This document shows, piece after piece, positions 53,160 through 63,696 of a stretch of 64,000 nt of DNA; position 1 is the first letter of the stretch; each line of letters begins with the position of its first letter. The stretch spans positions 50,048 to 114,047 of the forward strand of contig NW_026970879.1 in NCBI RefSeq assembly GCF_963678635.1. The letters are read 5' to 3'. The translations under genes were made by a program, and so were the position numbers. This DNA is from Symsagittifera roscoffensis (Eukaryota; Xenacoelomorpha; Acoela; Convolutidae). Below the pieces are notes generated by a model. It was not told the DNA's origin, searched no databases, and saw only the letters and a program-made list of their open reading frames with translations.

Positions 53160-54545
53160 ATGGATAAATTAATAAAAAATATTGTTAAAAAAGAAGATTT
53201 TAAATTAATGAATAATGTTAATACTTATACAAACAACAATCAAGCAGATGTAAGTATAGTATCAATAATTAAAAATAATGAAATTAATAAAATAAAAAAT
53301 TTATTAAAAAAATTAGAAAATACTAAAGATCGTGAAGAAACTATTAAATTAAATCAAGAATTTAATTTATTCCCTACAAAAAATGGTTTTTTTAAAGAAG
53401 TATTTGAAACATTTAAATATAACTGTTTATTTAAACAAGATATTTTATCTTTAGGAGCTTCTATTTCAATACTTTCACATTGTTTTAGCAAAAAATATAA
53501 AATTATGTTTAACAATTTTGTTACACCTTTAAATCTTTATATTCTTTCAATTGCTGAAACTGGTAGAGGTAAAGATTCTGCCAATGCTTTAATAAAACAA
53601 ATTTTAGCAAATAATTATCTTACTCAAGCGGATGTGGTTGGTAAAGTCTCAAGTGGTGAAGCCATTGAAGATGCTTTAGTTAGAAAGAATAATCGTTATG
53701 CTGTACTGGATGAGGTTTCGCATTTTTTTAAATCTATGAAAACAAATCAATATCAATCAAATATTGAAAGCATTTTATTAGAATTATATACGGCGAGTCG
53801 AGGAGTATATTATCCACGCTCAAAAGCCAATCAAGAAAATGATACATTACCTATCAATAATCCTATTTTAAATTTTTATGGAACTACTACTCCTACAAGT
53901 TTATTTGATGTGTTGAAATCAAAAGATATTGCTTCAGGTTTACTACCTAGATTTTTATTATTTTCTAGCGAAATGATTAATCAAAAAGCATATGTAAAAA
54001 GAAATATAAAAAAAATTGATTATCAATTTATATCTGATCAAATTGAAAATATTTTAATTCCTGAAGCTTTCCCAATTAGCATATTATTACATGATGATGC
54101 GATTGAATATTATTATGACAAAATTGATGAATATGCCAATATTGCAAATGAAATTAAAAGATCAATATTTTCTCGAGTTTGTGAAAATGGATTAAAAATT
54201 GCTGGTATTTTAGCTGTATGCGATAATAAATTAAAACCAGTTATAAATATTAAACATTTGGAATATGGAATTGCTTTATCGAGTTATTCTGCTAGTCAAT
54301 TATATAGTTTTGTTACCAGTTATATGAGTGAATCAACACGCCATACCCTTTTTAATGAGATTTTTAATTTTATTAAAAAAAATAATGGTTGTACTAAAAC
54401 TATGATAAATAAAGCGTTTAGAAAAATTACACCTAGTCAAAGAGATGAAATTTTATTGGATTTAATACAACAAGAAGAAATTGAAAAATTCAATGCAAAA
54501 AAAGGAGAAAGAACTTTTTTTAAATATTATGTAATAAATAAATAA
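53160..54545 (+). CDS. DUF3987-family replication protein (unit 2)
   Basis: Protein identical to 20202-21587, no base change noticed. Confidence 0.8.
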   Translation: MDKLIKNIVKKEDFKLMNNVNTYTNNNQADVSIVSIIKNNEINKIKNLLKKLENTKDREETIKLNQEFNLFPTKNGFFKEVFETFKYNCLFKQDILSLGASISILSHCFSKKYKIMFNNFVTPLNLYILSIAETGRGKDSANALIKQILANNYLTQADVVGKVSSGEAIEDALVRKNNRYAVLDEVSHFFKSMKTNQYQSNIESILLELYTASRGVYYPRSKANQENDTLPINNPILNFYGTTTPTSLFDVLKSKDIASGLLPRFLLFSSEMINQKAYVKRNIKKIDYQFISDQIENILIPEAFPISILLHDDAIEYYYDKIDEYANIANEIKRSIFSRVCENGLKIAGILAVCDNKLKPVINIKHLEYGIALSSYSASQLYSFVTSYMSESTRHTLFNEIFNFIKKNNGCTKTMINKAFRKITPSQRDEILLDLIQQEEIEKFNAKKGERTFFKYYVINK

Positions 54546-54551
54546 AAAAAG

Positions 54552-54580
54552 TTGTATTTTTATAAAAATAATTATATAAT
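54552..54580 (+). promoter_or_regulatory. Repeated promoter, copy 1 (unit 2)
   Basis: TTGTAT-17-TATAAT, with the spacer palindrome, as at 21594-21622. Confidence 0.65.
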
Positions 54581-54630
54581 GATTAAATAAATAAAATATA
54601 AAATACTTATAATAATTAACAAGGATAAAT

Positions 54631-55146
54631 ATGAACAATCAAATATATTATATAAAAGAAGAAATTAAAAATTTAAATAGTTATGTTTTGAATGGCGATT
54701 CTTATTTACATTTAGATACATTAGAACATATAACTTGTGAAGAATATGACGCTATGCTTGCTAAAGCATTTAATAATAAAGAAGAAGCTATTAGATATTT
54801 ATGCTTATCAATTATTGAAGAAAAATCTAAATTATTAATTATTGATAATGAGATTGAAAGATTAAAAAAATTAAAAAATAACAAAAAAAGAAAAATTGAA
54901 AATATTACAAATATGATTCGTAATAATTGCAATAGCAATATTGATTTTGAAGTTTTTCAATTATTTTTTAGAAAAGGTGTTGATAGTGTTGAAATAACAG
55001 ATGAGTCAATAATTCCAAATAAATACAAAAAAGAAGTTATAACTTATCAAATTAATAAAAACGAAATTAAAAAAGATTTAAAAAATAATAATTTAATTAA
55101 TGGAGCAACATTAGTAACAGGTAAAAAATCAGTAATAATTAAATAA
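54631..55146 (+). CDS. Gp157-like protein (unit 2)
   Basis: Protein identical to 21673-22188. Confidence 0.82.
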   Translation: MNNQIYYIKEEIKNLNSYVLNGDSYLHLDTLEHITCEEYDAMLAKAFNNKEEAIRYLCLSIIEEKSKLLIIDNEIERLKKLKNNKKRKIENITNMIRNNCNSNIDFEVFQLFFRKGVDSVEITDESIIPNKYKKEVITYQINKNEIKKDLKNNNLINGATLVTGKKSVIIK

Positions 55147-55164
55147 AAAAAGGAGAATAAAAAA

Positions 55165-55884
55165 ATGATAGATTTAAATAATTTAGAAACACCTAAAAAA
55201 CCTAAAAAACTTATTGGCACTATTTATGGTGGTGCTGGTGTTGGTAAAACATATCTTGCAAGTAATTGTGAAAAACCTGTACTATTGCGTATCGAAGATG
55301 GGTCGGCAAGTCTTTCAGATCAAGATATAAAAATGTTGCCTTGTATCAATGAACCAATTGATGTGTTTATGCAAATAAAAACATTACTTGATCAAGATCA
55401 TAATTTCAAAACACTGATTATTGATTCTGTAAGTAAATTTGATGAATTGTCAATTGCAGAATATTTATTCCAAAATAAAGGTTTAAAATTATCTGATAAT
55501 GATTATGCGGGATATGAGTTTTTATATTCTAGACATAGAAGTTTATCAAATGCTTGTGCTAAATTATCAACAAATAAAAATATGAATATTATTTTTATAT
55601 CTCATGAAAAAGCAACTCAAGTAGGTCGTGATAGTAAACAACTACAAATGACACTTAAAATGTCACCAAAATCAGCGCGTTATTATATTGATGATGTGGA
55701 TTTTGTTGGGTATTTGCAACCTGCTGATTTAATATCTGCAGAAGGTAAAAGATCAAGAGTTATAAAAATGGATGTTGATTCTAACCTTAACAATCAATCA
55801 AAAAATAGATTTGACTTAAAAAATAGGGAGGTAATTGCAAAAAATACAACATTAGAAAATATCTTTTTAAACAAAAACCAATAA
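55165..55884 (+). CDS. Sak4-like ATPase (unit 2)
   Basis: Protein identical to 22207-22926. Confidence 0.85.
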   Translation: MIDLNNLETPKKPKKLIGTIYGGAGVGKTYLASNCEKPVLLRIEDGSASLSDQDIKMLPCINEPIDVFMQIKTLLDQDHNFKTLIIDSVSKFDELSIAEYLFQNKGLKLSDNDYAGYEFLYSRHRSLSNACAKLSTNKNMNIIFISHEKATQVGRDSKQLQMTLKMSPKSARYYIDDVDFVGYLQPADLISAEGKRSRVIKMDVDSNLNNQSKNRFDLKNREVIAKNTTLENIFLNKNQ

Positions 55885-55896
55885 GGAAATAATACA

Positions 55897-56334
55897 ATGA
55901 ATTTTAATGATTTTAATTTTAACGAAGCAGTAATTAAAGATTTTCAAACATATGAAAATGGCGAATATCCTGTATGTGTTGATAATGCTAGTGTCGATGA
56001 TTCGCAAAACCCTATCATTACTTTAAAAATTAAGCTTAGATTTTTATCTGGAAAATATCAAGGTAATTTTATATATGATAATTTATTATTAAATTCTGAT
56101 GATACAAGTAATTTCAGATTATCTATAGCTAAACAAAGAATGAATGATTTTAATAATTTTTTAGAAAAACCTTTAAATTCTGCAGAAGAATTAATCGATA
56201 ATTGTTTTATAATTGTAATTAAAAATACTACAAAAAATGACAAAACTTATTGTAATATTTCTTATTATAAAAAATATGATTCAACTATAAAAGATGATTC
56301 ACCTATAAAAGATGATTTTAATATACCATTTTAA
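55897..56334 (+). CDS. DUF669 SSB-like protein (unit 2)
   Basis: Protein identical to 22939-23376, including the acidic tip. Confidence 0.72.
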   Translation: MNFNDFNFNEAVIKDFQTYENGEYPVCVDNASVDDSQNPIITLKIKLRFLSGKYQGNFIYDNLLLNSDDTSNFRLSIAKQRMNDFNNFLEKPLNSAEELIDNCFIIVIKNTTKNDKTYCNISYYKKYDSTIKDDSPIKDDFNIPF

Positions 56335-56354
56335 AAAAAAAGGACAATTAAAAA

Positions 56355-57887
56355 ATGATACTTTATGATTATCAAAAAAATGCAGTTGCATCTACTTATC
56401 AATATTTAAAAGAGAAAAAAGGTGTATCCCCATTAATCATTGCACCAACTGGTGCAGGTAAAAGTATCATTATTGCTCAAATTATAAAAGATACATATAA
56501 GCATAAAAGAATTTTAAAATTAACTCACAAAAAAGATCTTTTAGTACAAAATTATAATAAAGTTTCTAAAATTATACCAAATATAGATATTGGTTTTTAT
56601 TGTGCTGGTATGAAAAAAAAAGATACTAAAACAAATATTATATTTGCCAGTATTCAATCTATAGCTAAAAATATTAACAAATTTAAAGCATTTGATTTAA
56701 TTCTTATTGATGAAGCTCATTTGATAAATATAAATTCAGAATCTCAATATAAAAAAGTTTTAGACTTTTTAAAAAAATGTAATTCAAATCTTAAATGTAT
56801 CGGATTAACTGCGACACCTTATCGTGTAGATTGTGGATATTTATATGGGCAAAACAATTCTTTTTTTGATGGTGTAAGTTTTGATATTAAAATAAATTAT
56901 TTAATTAAAAATAATTATTTATGTAATCCTACATCAATTGCTTCACAAGTTAATATTAATACTCAATCAATTCCAATTAAAAATAATAAATATAATCAAA
57001 AAGCACATGAAATGGCTTTTAGTCGTGAATTTATCAAGACATTACAAGAAATCACTTATAAAACTCAACATAGAAAAAAAGTAATAATTTTTTGTAGTGG
57101 TGTTGATCATGCTAAAAATGTACATTTACATATGCCTAATAGCGAAATTGTTACAGGAACAACGATTAACCGTGAAAAGATTTTATCAAGATTTTTAAAT
57201 AATGAATTTAAATTTTTAATAAATGTTGATGTTTTAACAACTGGTTTTGATGACCCTGCAATCGATTGTGTTGTCATTTTAAGGGCAATATTAAGTCCAA
57301 GCTTGTTTGTGCAAATTTGTGGGCGTGGCTTGCGTATTGCTCCAAATAAAAAAGATTGTTTAATTTTAGATTTTGGTCATAATTTTGAGCGGCATGGTTG
57401 TATTGATGATATACAAGTTAAAATTCCAAAAGGAAAAAATGAAAAAAGAGAAAAAATAGAAAAACAAAATGCTAAAAAATGCAACAAATGTTGTGTTATT
57501 AATAAAATACAAGCTAAAGTATGTATTAGATGTGGAGAACCTTTTAATAATCAATTAACTAATTTTAATTATTCTGGTAATATATTAACTAATGCTCAAA
57601 CATCTAATGTTATTAAAATTATTTATACATTTGTAAAAAATAAAAAAGATATAGAAATGTTGAAAATATCATATCTTATTACTGGTTTTAAAATTATTCA
57701 AGAATTTATTTGTTTAGATCATTATGGTTATGCTTATAAAATAGCAATTCAAAAAGTACGGGCTTTAAAAGGAACAGCCAAAAATATTAATGAAGCTAAA
57801 TCACAATTTAAATTGTGGAAACAACCAACAAAAATTACTTATATAAAAAAAGATGGTTTTTATAATATTATTAATAAGGAATTTTAA
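56355..57887 (+). CDS. DEAD/DEAH-box helicase (unit 2)
   Basis: Protein identical to 23397-24929. Confidence 0.9.
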   Translation: MILYDYQKNAVASTYQYLKEKKGVSPLIIAPTGAGKSIIIAQIIKDTYKHKRILKLTHKKDLLVQNYNKVSKIIPNIDIGFYCAGMKKKDTKTNIIFASIQSIAKNINKFKAFDLILIDEAHLININSESQYKKVLDFLKKCNSNLKCIGLTATPYRVDCGYLYGQNNSFFDGVSFDIKINYLIKNNYLCNPTSIASQVNINTQSIPIKNNKYNQKAHEMAFSREFIKTLQEITYKTQHRKKVIIFCSGVDHAKNVHLHMPNSEIVTGTTINREKILSRFLNNEFKFLINVDVLTTGFDDPAIDCVVILRAILSPSLFVQICGRGLRIAPNKKDCLILDFGHNFERHGCIDDIQVKIPKGKNEKREKIEKQNAKKCNKCCVINKIQAKVCIRCGEPFNNQLTNFNYSGNILTNAQTSNVIKIIYTFVKNKKDIEMLKISYLITGFKIIQEFICLDHYGYAYKIAIQKVRALKGTAKNINEAKSQFKLWKQPTKITYIKKDGFYNIINKEF

Positions 57888-58271
57888 TTGCAAAATTACA
57901 TTATGCCAATACATTTTATTATAGGCAAAAAAAAAATATTTTTAGGAATGAATTGGTATCGTAATGCTCATTATTTTTTACAAGCAAAAGTTAAAAAAAT
58001 TTATCATCAAGAAATTATTAATCAAATAGATAATAATATTAAATATAATCAAATAAAACTTAAAATAATTTTAAATATAAATAAATTAACAAAAAAAGAT
58101 TTAGGCAATATTACATCTATACATGAAAAATTTTTTTTAGATGCTTTAGTTATAAATCAAAATATAATAGATGATAGTTTAAAATATCATCTTGGTACGA
58201 ATACTAGTTATATTATTAATAAAAATATAAATGTTCCATATGTAAATATTGAAATTTTAGAAATTAATTAA
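57888..58271 (+). CDS. RusA-like resolvase, TTG start (unit 2)
   Basis: Protein identical to 24930-25313, with the same Gly73 at the usual acidic position. Confidence 0.65.
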   Translation: MQNYIMPIHFIIGKKKIFLGMNWYRNAHYFLQAKVKKIYHQEIINQIDNNIKYNQIKLKIILNINKLTKKDLGNITSIHEKFFLDALVINQNIIDDSLKYHLGTNTSYIINKNINVPYVNIEILEIN

Positions 58272-58303
58272 AAAATTATATAATAAATAAATAAATAAAA
58301 AGA

Positions 58304-58332
58304 TTGTATTTTTATAAAAACAATTATATAAT
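58304..58332 (+). promoter_or_regulatory. Repeated promoter, copy 2 (unit 2)
   Basis: TTGTAT-17-TATAAT as at 25346-25374. Confidence 0.65.
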
Positions 58333-58366
58333 GATTATATAAAAACAATATATTGAGGTTATTTTG

Positions 58367-58963
58367 ATGAATAAATATGAAAATAAAATACAACATGTTG
58401 ATGCTAAACATATATCTAATGAATTAAATACATATAATAAAAAAATAAAATGTGATATAGATTTTAGTGAATATTATTTAGATACATTAAATGATTATGA
58501 TCCAAAATGTATTTTATCTCCTATTTATGATAATAAAAATTTTTTAATTAGTGGTGATTTAAAATATAACGATATGTATCTTTTTGTATTTGAATGTTTT
58601 AATGATAATCAAATAGTTCAAGAAATTTGGCAAATCATAAAAAATAAATATTTTAAAGGTCAACCTTATAATATACATAAATGTCTTGATTATGATAATT
58701 ATTTTTTTGATGAAAAATGGTGGGATAAAGAGTATCCTGAAATTTCAATATACATAAATGAAAATATTATTTTAAAAGTCAATATTAATATTTTTTTTAC
58801 TATTGATTGGAATGCCAATCAATATAATTATGATGCTTATTGCTTACATAATTATACAGCTTCTGTATTACATATTGAAAAATTACAGAAATTATATATT
58901 ATAAATAATTATACTTTAGAAAATAAGCATAATATTGAATATATACCAAATAATGAAATATAA
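58367..58963 (+). CDS. Unknown acidic early protein (unit 2)
   Basis: Protein identical to 25409-26005. Confidence 0.55.
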   Translation: MNKYENKIQHVDAKHISNELNTYNKKIKCDIDFSEYYLDTLNDYDPKCILSPIYDNKNFLISGDLKYNDMYLFVFECFNDNQIVQEIWQIIKNKYFKGQPYNIHKCLDYDNYFFDEKWWDKEYPEISIYINENIILKVNINIFFTIDWNANQYNYDAYCLHNYTASVLHIEKLQKLYIINNYTLENKHNIEYIPNNEI

Positions 58964-58987
58964 ATATAAATATAAAGGTGGTGAAAT

Positions 58988-59119
58988 ATGAAATTTTTAA
59001 GAAAAATTTTCGGTATAAAAAAATGGGTTACAATTACAAGTATTAATTATATTCAAACAAAAGATATCCATTATATGGAGATTCAAGAAAATAATAAAAC
59101 TACTCTTGTATTATTATAA
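58988..59119 (+). CDS. 43-residue basic protein (unit 2)
   Basis: Identical to 26030-26161, with the same AAGGTGGTG site and one-base gap to the convergent spike gene. Confidence 0.65.
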   Translation: MKFLRKIFGIKKWVTITSINYIQTKDIHYMEIQENNKTTLVLL

Positions 59120-59120
59120 A

Positions 59121-59693
59121 TTATTGTGGTGAGCTTGTTGTGCCACCTTGACTATCTATATGTGTATGTGAACTTAAATTAGTATTTGAATCTGTAAAAC
59201 TTGGTGCTTCAATAGGTACATTACTAACCAATTTTTCATTATTTAAAATAAGTGTAGCATTATGATATTTAAGTTTTATATAATTGTCAGTTATTTCTAT
59301 AACATTATCTTTAGTTTTTATAATAAAATCATTATTAATTGAAATTATTTCTACACTACCTTTTTCATTAAAAAATATATTATTTTTTTTAATATAATTT
59401 CCAACTTTTACTTCACCAACTTTTAAATTTTTAAATCTATTTTTTTGATTTACGGGGATACAAGCTGTTACACCTTGAGAATCTTGTATATTAAAAATAA
59501 CTGCTTGAGTATCTTGTGAAGGTGCATTTGCACTTATACCATAAGGATAAATAGCATAACTATTAAATTGTGCATTAGCGTGGCTCACTGAATAAACATG
59601 TCTAGATTCATTATCTTCCATATTATCTAATGATATATAACCAATACGGATAATATTTTTAAATTTATTTATTAAAAAATCTAATATATTCAT
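59121..59693 (-). CDS. Baseplate spike protein (unit 2)
   Basis: Protein identical to 26163-26735. Confidence 0.88.
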   Translation of the reverse strand: MNILDFLINKFKNIIRIGYISLDNMEDNESRHVYSVSHANAQFNSYAIYPYGISANAPSQDTQAVIFNIQDSQGVTACIPVNQKNRFKNLKVGEVKVGNYIKKNNIFFNEKGSVEIISINNDFIIKTKDNVIEITDNYIKLKYHNATLILNNEKLVSNVPIEAPSFTDSNTNLSSHTHIDSQGGTTSSPQ

Positions 59694-60814
59694 ATATTAG
59701 TCCCATACAATTGATTATTTAATATACTTTCTTCAGCTATTAAATTGTAAGCGTTTGCTTGTACAAATTCAATAGCAACTGTATTACCATCAATGCCCAT
59801 ATTATAAGTTATATCATTTACGAGCATTGTTTCATTTATATTACAAGTATTATCTATTATATATATTAATTGATTTGGCTTAATAATTACTTTATTACCA
59901 TTTTTATCAATAAAACTATGCCCATCTAAAACCACATTATATTGTCTTGAATTAGTTATTTGAGTTTGCATTTTCCAAGATACCAAATTTTTTAATTTTA
60001 TTGGAGTGAGAGCTTCACTTTGAACTTCAAGATAATTTCTCCCAGTTCTAATTTTATTATCTGGTTTACTTGTATATTTTATATTACTTTGTTGTTGTGG
60101 TGTTTGGGCATTATCAATCAAATCTTGAAAATTCGGAATACTTTGATAAGTATAAGTATTATATAATTGTGAAAAATCATAATTAACTGAAGCTTTCCAA
60201 ATATTATTTTCTACATTAATAATATTTTTTAATTGATAAGTATTTAACTCACTGAATTTTTTTCCTGAATTAGCAATCACAAAAGATCCATTTTCATCTG
60301 TCAATAATACACAATATTTTTTCATTGCATATTTATTTAAAAAATCTATTACAGCTTCCCCAGAAGAAGGTGCCGATATATCTATACTTAAAAAATCCGT
60401 AGTTGCTGAATCAATAGATTTATTTTTAATATCGTATTTTAAATTTTCAATATTAAAAACAGCGTCAACAAGTTGCATAAAATTTGTTATAGCTGTTTTT
60501 CTAAAAGATGTTGATATTTTACAATCTATTATATCACAAGTAATGTCTCTTCCAGCTAAAGAAATAGTATAATTATTATCTGAATATGAAATTGATTGTT
60601 TTTCAATATAAGCTGTCATGATTTTAATACCATCTGCCAAAATTTCAACTATAGAATTTTTAGTTATTACTAAACCTAATTCTTGAAGTTTGGAATATGT
60701 TAAATCTCCCCCAGCAACAAATTCAAATTCACCACAAAGTGATTTCATAGTTTTATTGACTTTCGCTTCAGTAAATCCACTAAAAATAGAACCATTTATT
60801 TTAATTTCGAGCAT
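59690..60814 (-). CDS. Baseplate hub protein, gpP-like (unit 2)
   Basis: Protein identical to 26732-27856. Confidence 0.82.
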   Translation of the reverse strand: MLEIKINGSIFSGFTEAKVNKTMKSLCGEFEFVAGGDLTYSKLQELGLVITKNSIVEILADGIKIMTAYIEKQSISYSDNNYTISLAGRDITCDIIDCKISTSFRKTAITNFMQLVDAVFNIENLKYDIKNKSIDSATTDFLSIDISAPSSGEAVIDFLNKYAMKKYCVLLTDENGSFVIANSGKKFSELNTYQLKNIINVENNIWKASVNYDFSQLYNTYTYQSIPNFQDLIDNAQTPQQQSNIKYTSKPDNKIRTGRNYLEVQSEALTPIKLKNLVSWKMQTQITNSRQYNVVLDGHSFIDKNGNKVIIKPNQLIYIIDNTCNINETMLVNDITYNMGIDGNTVAIEFVQANAYNLIAEESILNNQLYGTNI

Positions 60815-62093
60815 TGGTTAAAACCTTTATTTTTCCTTTTACAGCTATACTATCATTTAATGTATTTAAATTTTTAAGTGTATCTGCTTCATTAGAATCT
60901 CCATATAAATTATATGATAAAACTGAAAGAGGTGTATAAGTAAATAAATTAGTCAATATTTTATTTGATGTATTTAATATTTTTTTATCTGATAAATCAC
61001 TATATACAGATCTTAATTGAGCAATATCATTAATTAAATTATGTGAAAAAGATTGTTTAATACTAGAGTTTTGATTTTCTAAACTATTGTTATTATTATT
61101 AATTTCATCAGTTGTATTATAAATTATTTGAGATGATATTCTATATTGAGTTACTAAAGAAGATTGTTTAACTGAATCAATAATTATATTAGCATTGCTT
61201 GTGATTTGTTTTTCTTCTTCTGTAATAGGATTAGATTGAACTTTAATATTGGGACTTAAACTATCTATTGCAAAACTTTTTTGATCACTTTGATTTGTTA
61301 AAGATGTAAAAGAATTAATTGAATTACCAAATTCATTAAATCTTTTTAACCCTGCTAACACTTGAATAATATCACTACTTAAATTATCTATACCACTGAT
61401 TAAATCAGTAATTCTTATAATTAATGCAGTAGGATTATTTATTAAAGCTGTAATATTATCTATATCGTTTTCTATTTCTTTAATAAAATTTGCAGCATCA
61501 TTTATTTCATCTGCTAAAGGAGATAATACTTTTTGAATATTTTTAAGTGTATTTATACCTATATCTTTAGCAGATTCATATGCATCTTTAAATTTTTTAA
61601 ATATATTAATATTATTACCATTATCATTTATATCATTAATACAATCTGCAGCTATATCATTAATAGTTTGTTGAGTAATTTCATCTCCAGCGATAGGAAG
61701 TGAATTATTAATTGCATTAGATACTTCAATGGCTTCAAATGAAAAATTAGCTATTCCTAATTTTGCAAATGATTGTTTTAGTGAATATATACCAGTTGAT
61801 ACATTAATGGTACCATAAAATGGGTGAATTAATATATGAGTTTTATTACTTTCTAAAACTTCAATTAATTGATTTCTTTTAGTTAAATAATCGCCATCTT
61901 GTGTAGGGTCATATTCAATAATTCCATTAATGTTAAATTTTCTTAATGATTTACCTAAATCTTGTGCTTGTCTTCTATTTGTAGATATATATTCATAATA
62001 TGTTTTTCTTCTACCACCTTGAGTAACATCATTGTTTAACAAAAATTTTATTCCATCAATCGATGCTTCCCAGGTTGAATTTAATAAACTCAT
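60801..62093 (-). CDS. Mu gpN-like baseplate protein (unit 2)
   Basis: Protein identical to 27843-29135. Confidence 0.85.
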   Translation of the reverse strand: MSLLNSTWEASIDGIKFLLNNDVTQGGRRKTYYEYISTNRRQAQDLGKSLRKFNINGIIEYDPTQDGDYLTKRNQLIEVLESNKTHILIHPFYGTINVSTGIYSLKQSFAKLGIANFSFEAIEVSNAINNSLPIAGDEITQQTINDIAADCINDINDNGNNINIFKKFKDAYESAKDIGINTLKNIQKVLSPLADEINDAANFIKEIENDIDNITALINNPTALIIRITDLISGIDNLSSDIIQVLAGLKRFNEFGNSINSFTSLTNQSDQKSFAIDSLSPNIKVQSNPITEEEKQITSNANIIIDSVKQSSLVTQYRISSQIIYNTTDEINNNNNSLENQNSSIKQSFSHNLINDIAQLRSVYSDLSDKKILNTSNKILTNLFTYTPLSVLSYNLYGDSNEADTLKNLNTLNDSIAVKGKIKVLTNARN

Positions 62094-62096
62094 TTA

Positions 62097-63656
62097 TTAC
62101 CTCCTATACGGATTTACGCCAACATGAAAATTCGATTTGCCACCACTATGATGTGTTTTTATTGATTTTATATCAGCATTATTAGATTCAATATTTAAAT
62201 TAATATTAGAGGTCATTTGTTGATTTCCAATTCCTAAAAGATTATATAAAGTTTCAGTATTAGTTTGATTATGCATATTCATTTGTGGTTTTTCGGGTAA
62301 TGTTTGATTATAAAAATCATATTTTCTTTTAGATAAATCGCCACCACCTACAACTTGCGGGGTTAACATTAAACTAGTACTTAAACCTAAAAATTTAGAA
62401 AATTCGCCCATTTTACTACTTAACCACCCCAACACACTTTTTAAACTTGTAAAAGGTTTAAGTAATTCATGACCCAAAACTTTTAAACTATTCATAAAAC
62501 CTTGACCAGTTAATAAAGAAGCAAATCCTTTCCACATGCCTTTAGTTAATGCTAAACTTCCTCTAAATAGAGATAAACCTGCAATTATAGACAAGAAACC
62601 ACTAGTAGTAGAATGATTTTGAGAAAAATTTCTAAATGAATTTGCAAAATGAGACATTTTATTACTTAATACATTAAGTCCATTATTTAAATGTGTTGAA
62701 GCTGCAAAACTTTGCCACATCGATGTAGTAATATCAAAAAATGCATTTTTAATTTTTATTAAAGGAGCAATGGTCCCTGTTTGAGTTAAAGTTTTAGATA
62801 TATTTTTAGCATCTTTATGAGTATTAAACCATTCTTTTACTGCTAAATTTAATTCTTTGTTAGTCATAGCACCCGTAGAAATCATTTGATCAAAAGCTTG
62901 TCTTTCATAAGGTGTCTTAAAACTCATTCCTTGCATTTTAGCAAGAATACCTTTTAATTGTAAACCTTTATCATTTAATGAATTTAATATTTCATTTGTA
63001 ATTTTTCCAGATTGATTGACTTGTGTAAATAATCTAGTTATTTCATTTGATGAGATACCTGTATAAGTAGATATGTCTAACTGTTTTTGTAAATCATTGA
63101 AAGAACTTTTACCACCTTTACCTTGTTCAAGCAATAATCTAAAGGAATTTGTTAATTCACTCATAGGCTTATTTGTATCTATAGATAATTGTCGCATATT
63201 TGACATATATTTATTTAAATTTTTAATATTGGGTAATAAAACTGATAATCTTTTTTGGTCTTGCTCTAAATTAGAAGCTTTTACAGCAGAACCCGCTACA
63301 ATTCCACCAACTGCTAATCCTTTTAATAAATTATTATTACTTATACCACCAAAAGAACTTTTAATTTTGCTGCCAACAATAGCAACAGAATTGCCGATAT
63401 TTTGCACAAATCTATCAAATAATGATAAATTATTAGTTTTAATATTGTTAGACATTCCTTTTAAATTATTAGATATTTTTGAAGTATTTTTTTTAACTGA
63501 TTCAATATTTTTATTAAAATTTTTAGAAGAATTATTGGCTTTTTGAAAACTTCCACTTATTTCTTGATTAAAATTAGAAAAGTTTTTTTTAATATTATTT
63601 AAAGTTTTAGAAAATTCATCTATAGCTCTAATATTATATGATACTGAAAAAGCCAT
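62097..63656 (-). CDS. Tail tape measure protein (unit 2)
   Basis: Protein identical to 29139-30698, so both units specify the same tail length. Confidence 0.85.
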   Translation of the reverse strand: MAFSVSYNIRAIDEFSKTLNNIKKNFSNFNQEISGSFQKANNSSKNFNKNIESVKKNTSKISNNLKGMSNNIKTNNLSLFDRFVQNIGNSVAIVGSKIKSSFGGISNNNLLKGLAVGGIVAGSAVKASNLEQDQKRLSVLLPNIKNLNKYMSNMRQLSIDTNKPMSELTNSFRLLLEQGKGGKSSFNDLQKQLDISTYTGISSNEITRLFTQVNQSGKITNEILNSLNDKGLQLKGILAKMQGMSFKTPYERQAFDQMISTGAMTNKELNLAVKEWFNTHKDAKNISKTLTQTGTIAPLIKIKNAFFDITTSMWQSFAASTHLNNGLNVLSNKMSHFANSFRNFSQNHSTTSGFLSIIAGLSLFRGSLALTKGMWKGFASLLTGQGFMNSLKVLGHELLKPFTSLKSVLGWLSSKMGEFSKFLGLSTSLMLTPQVVGGGDLSKRKYDFYNQTLPEKPQMNMHNQTNTETLYNLLGIGNQQMTSNINLNIESNNADIKSIKTHHSGGKSNFHVGVNPYRR

Positions 63657-63696
63657 TTTTTAATTCCTTATATTATATATGTATTTTAAAATTTTG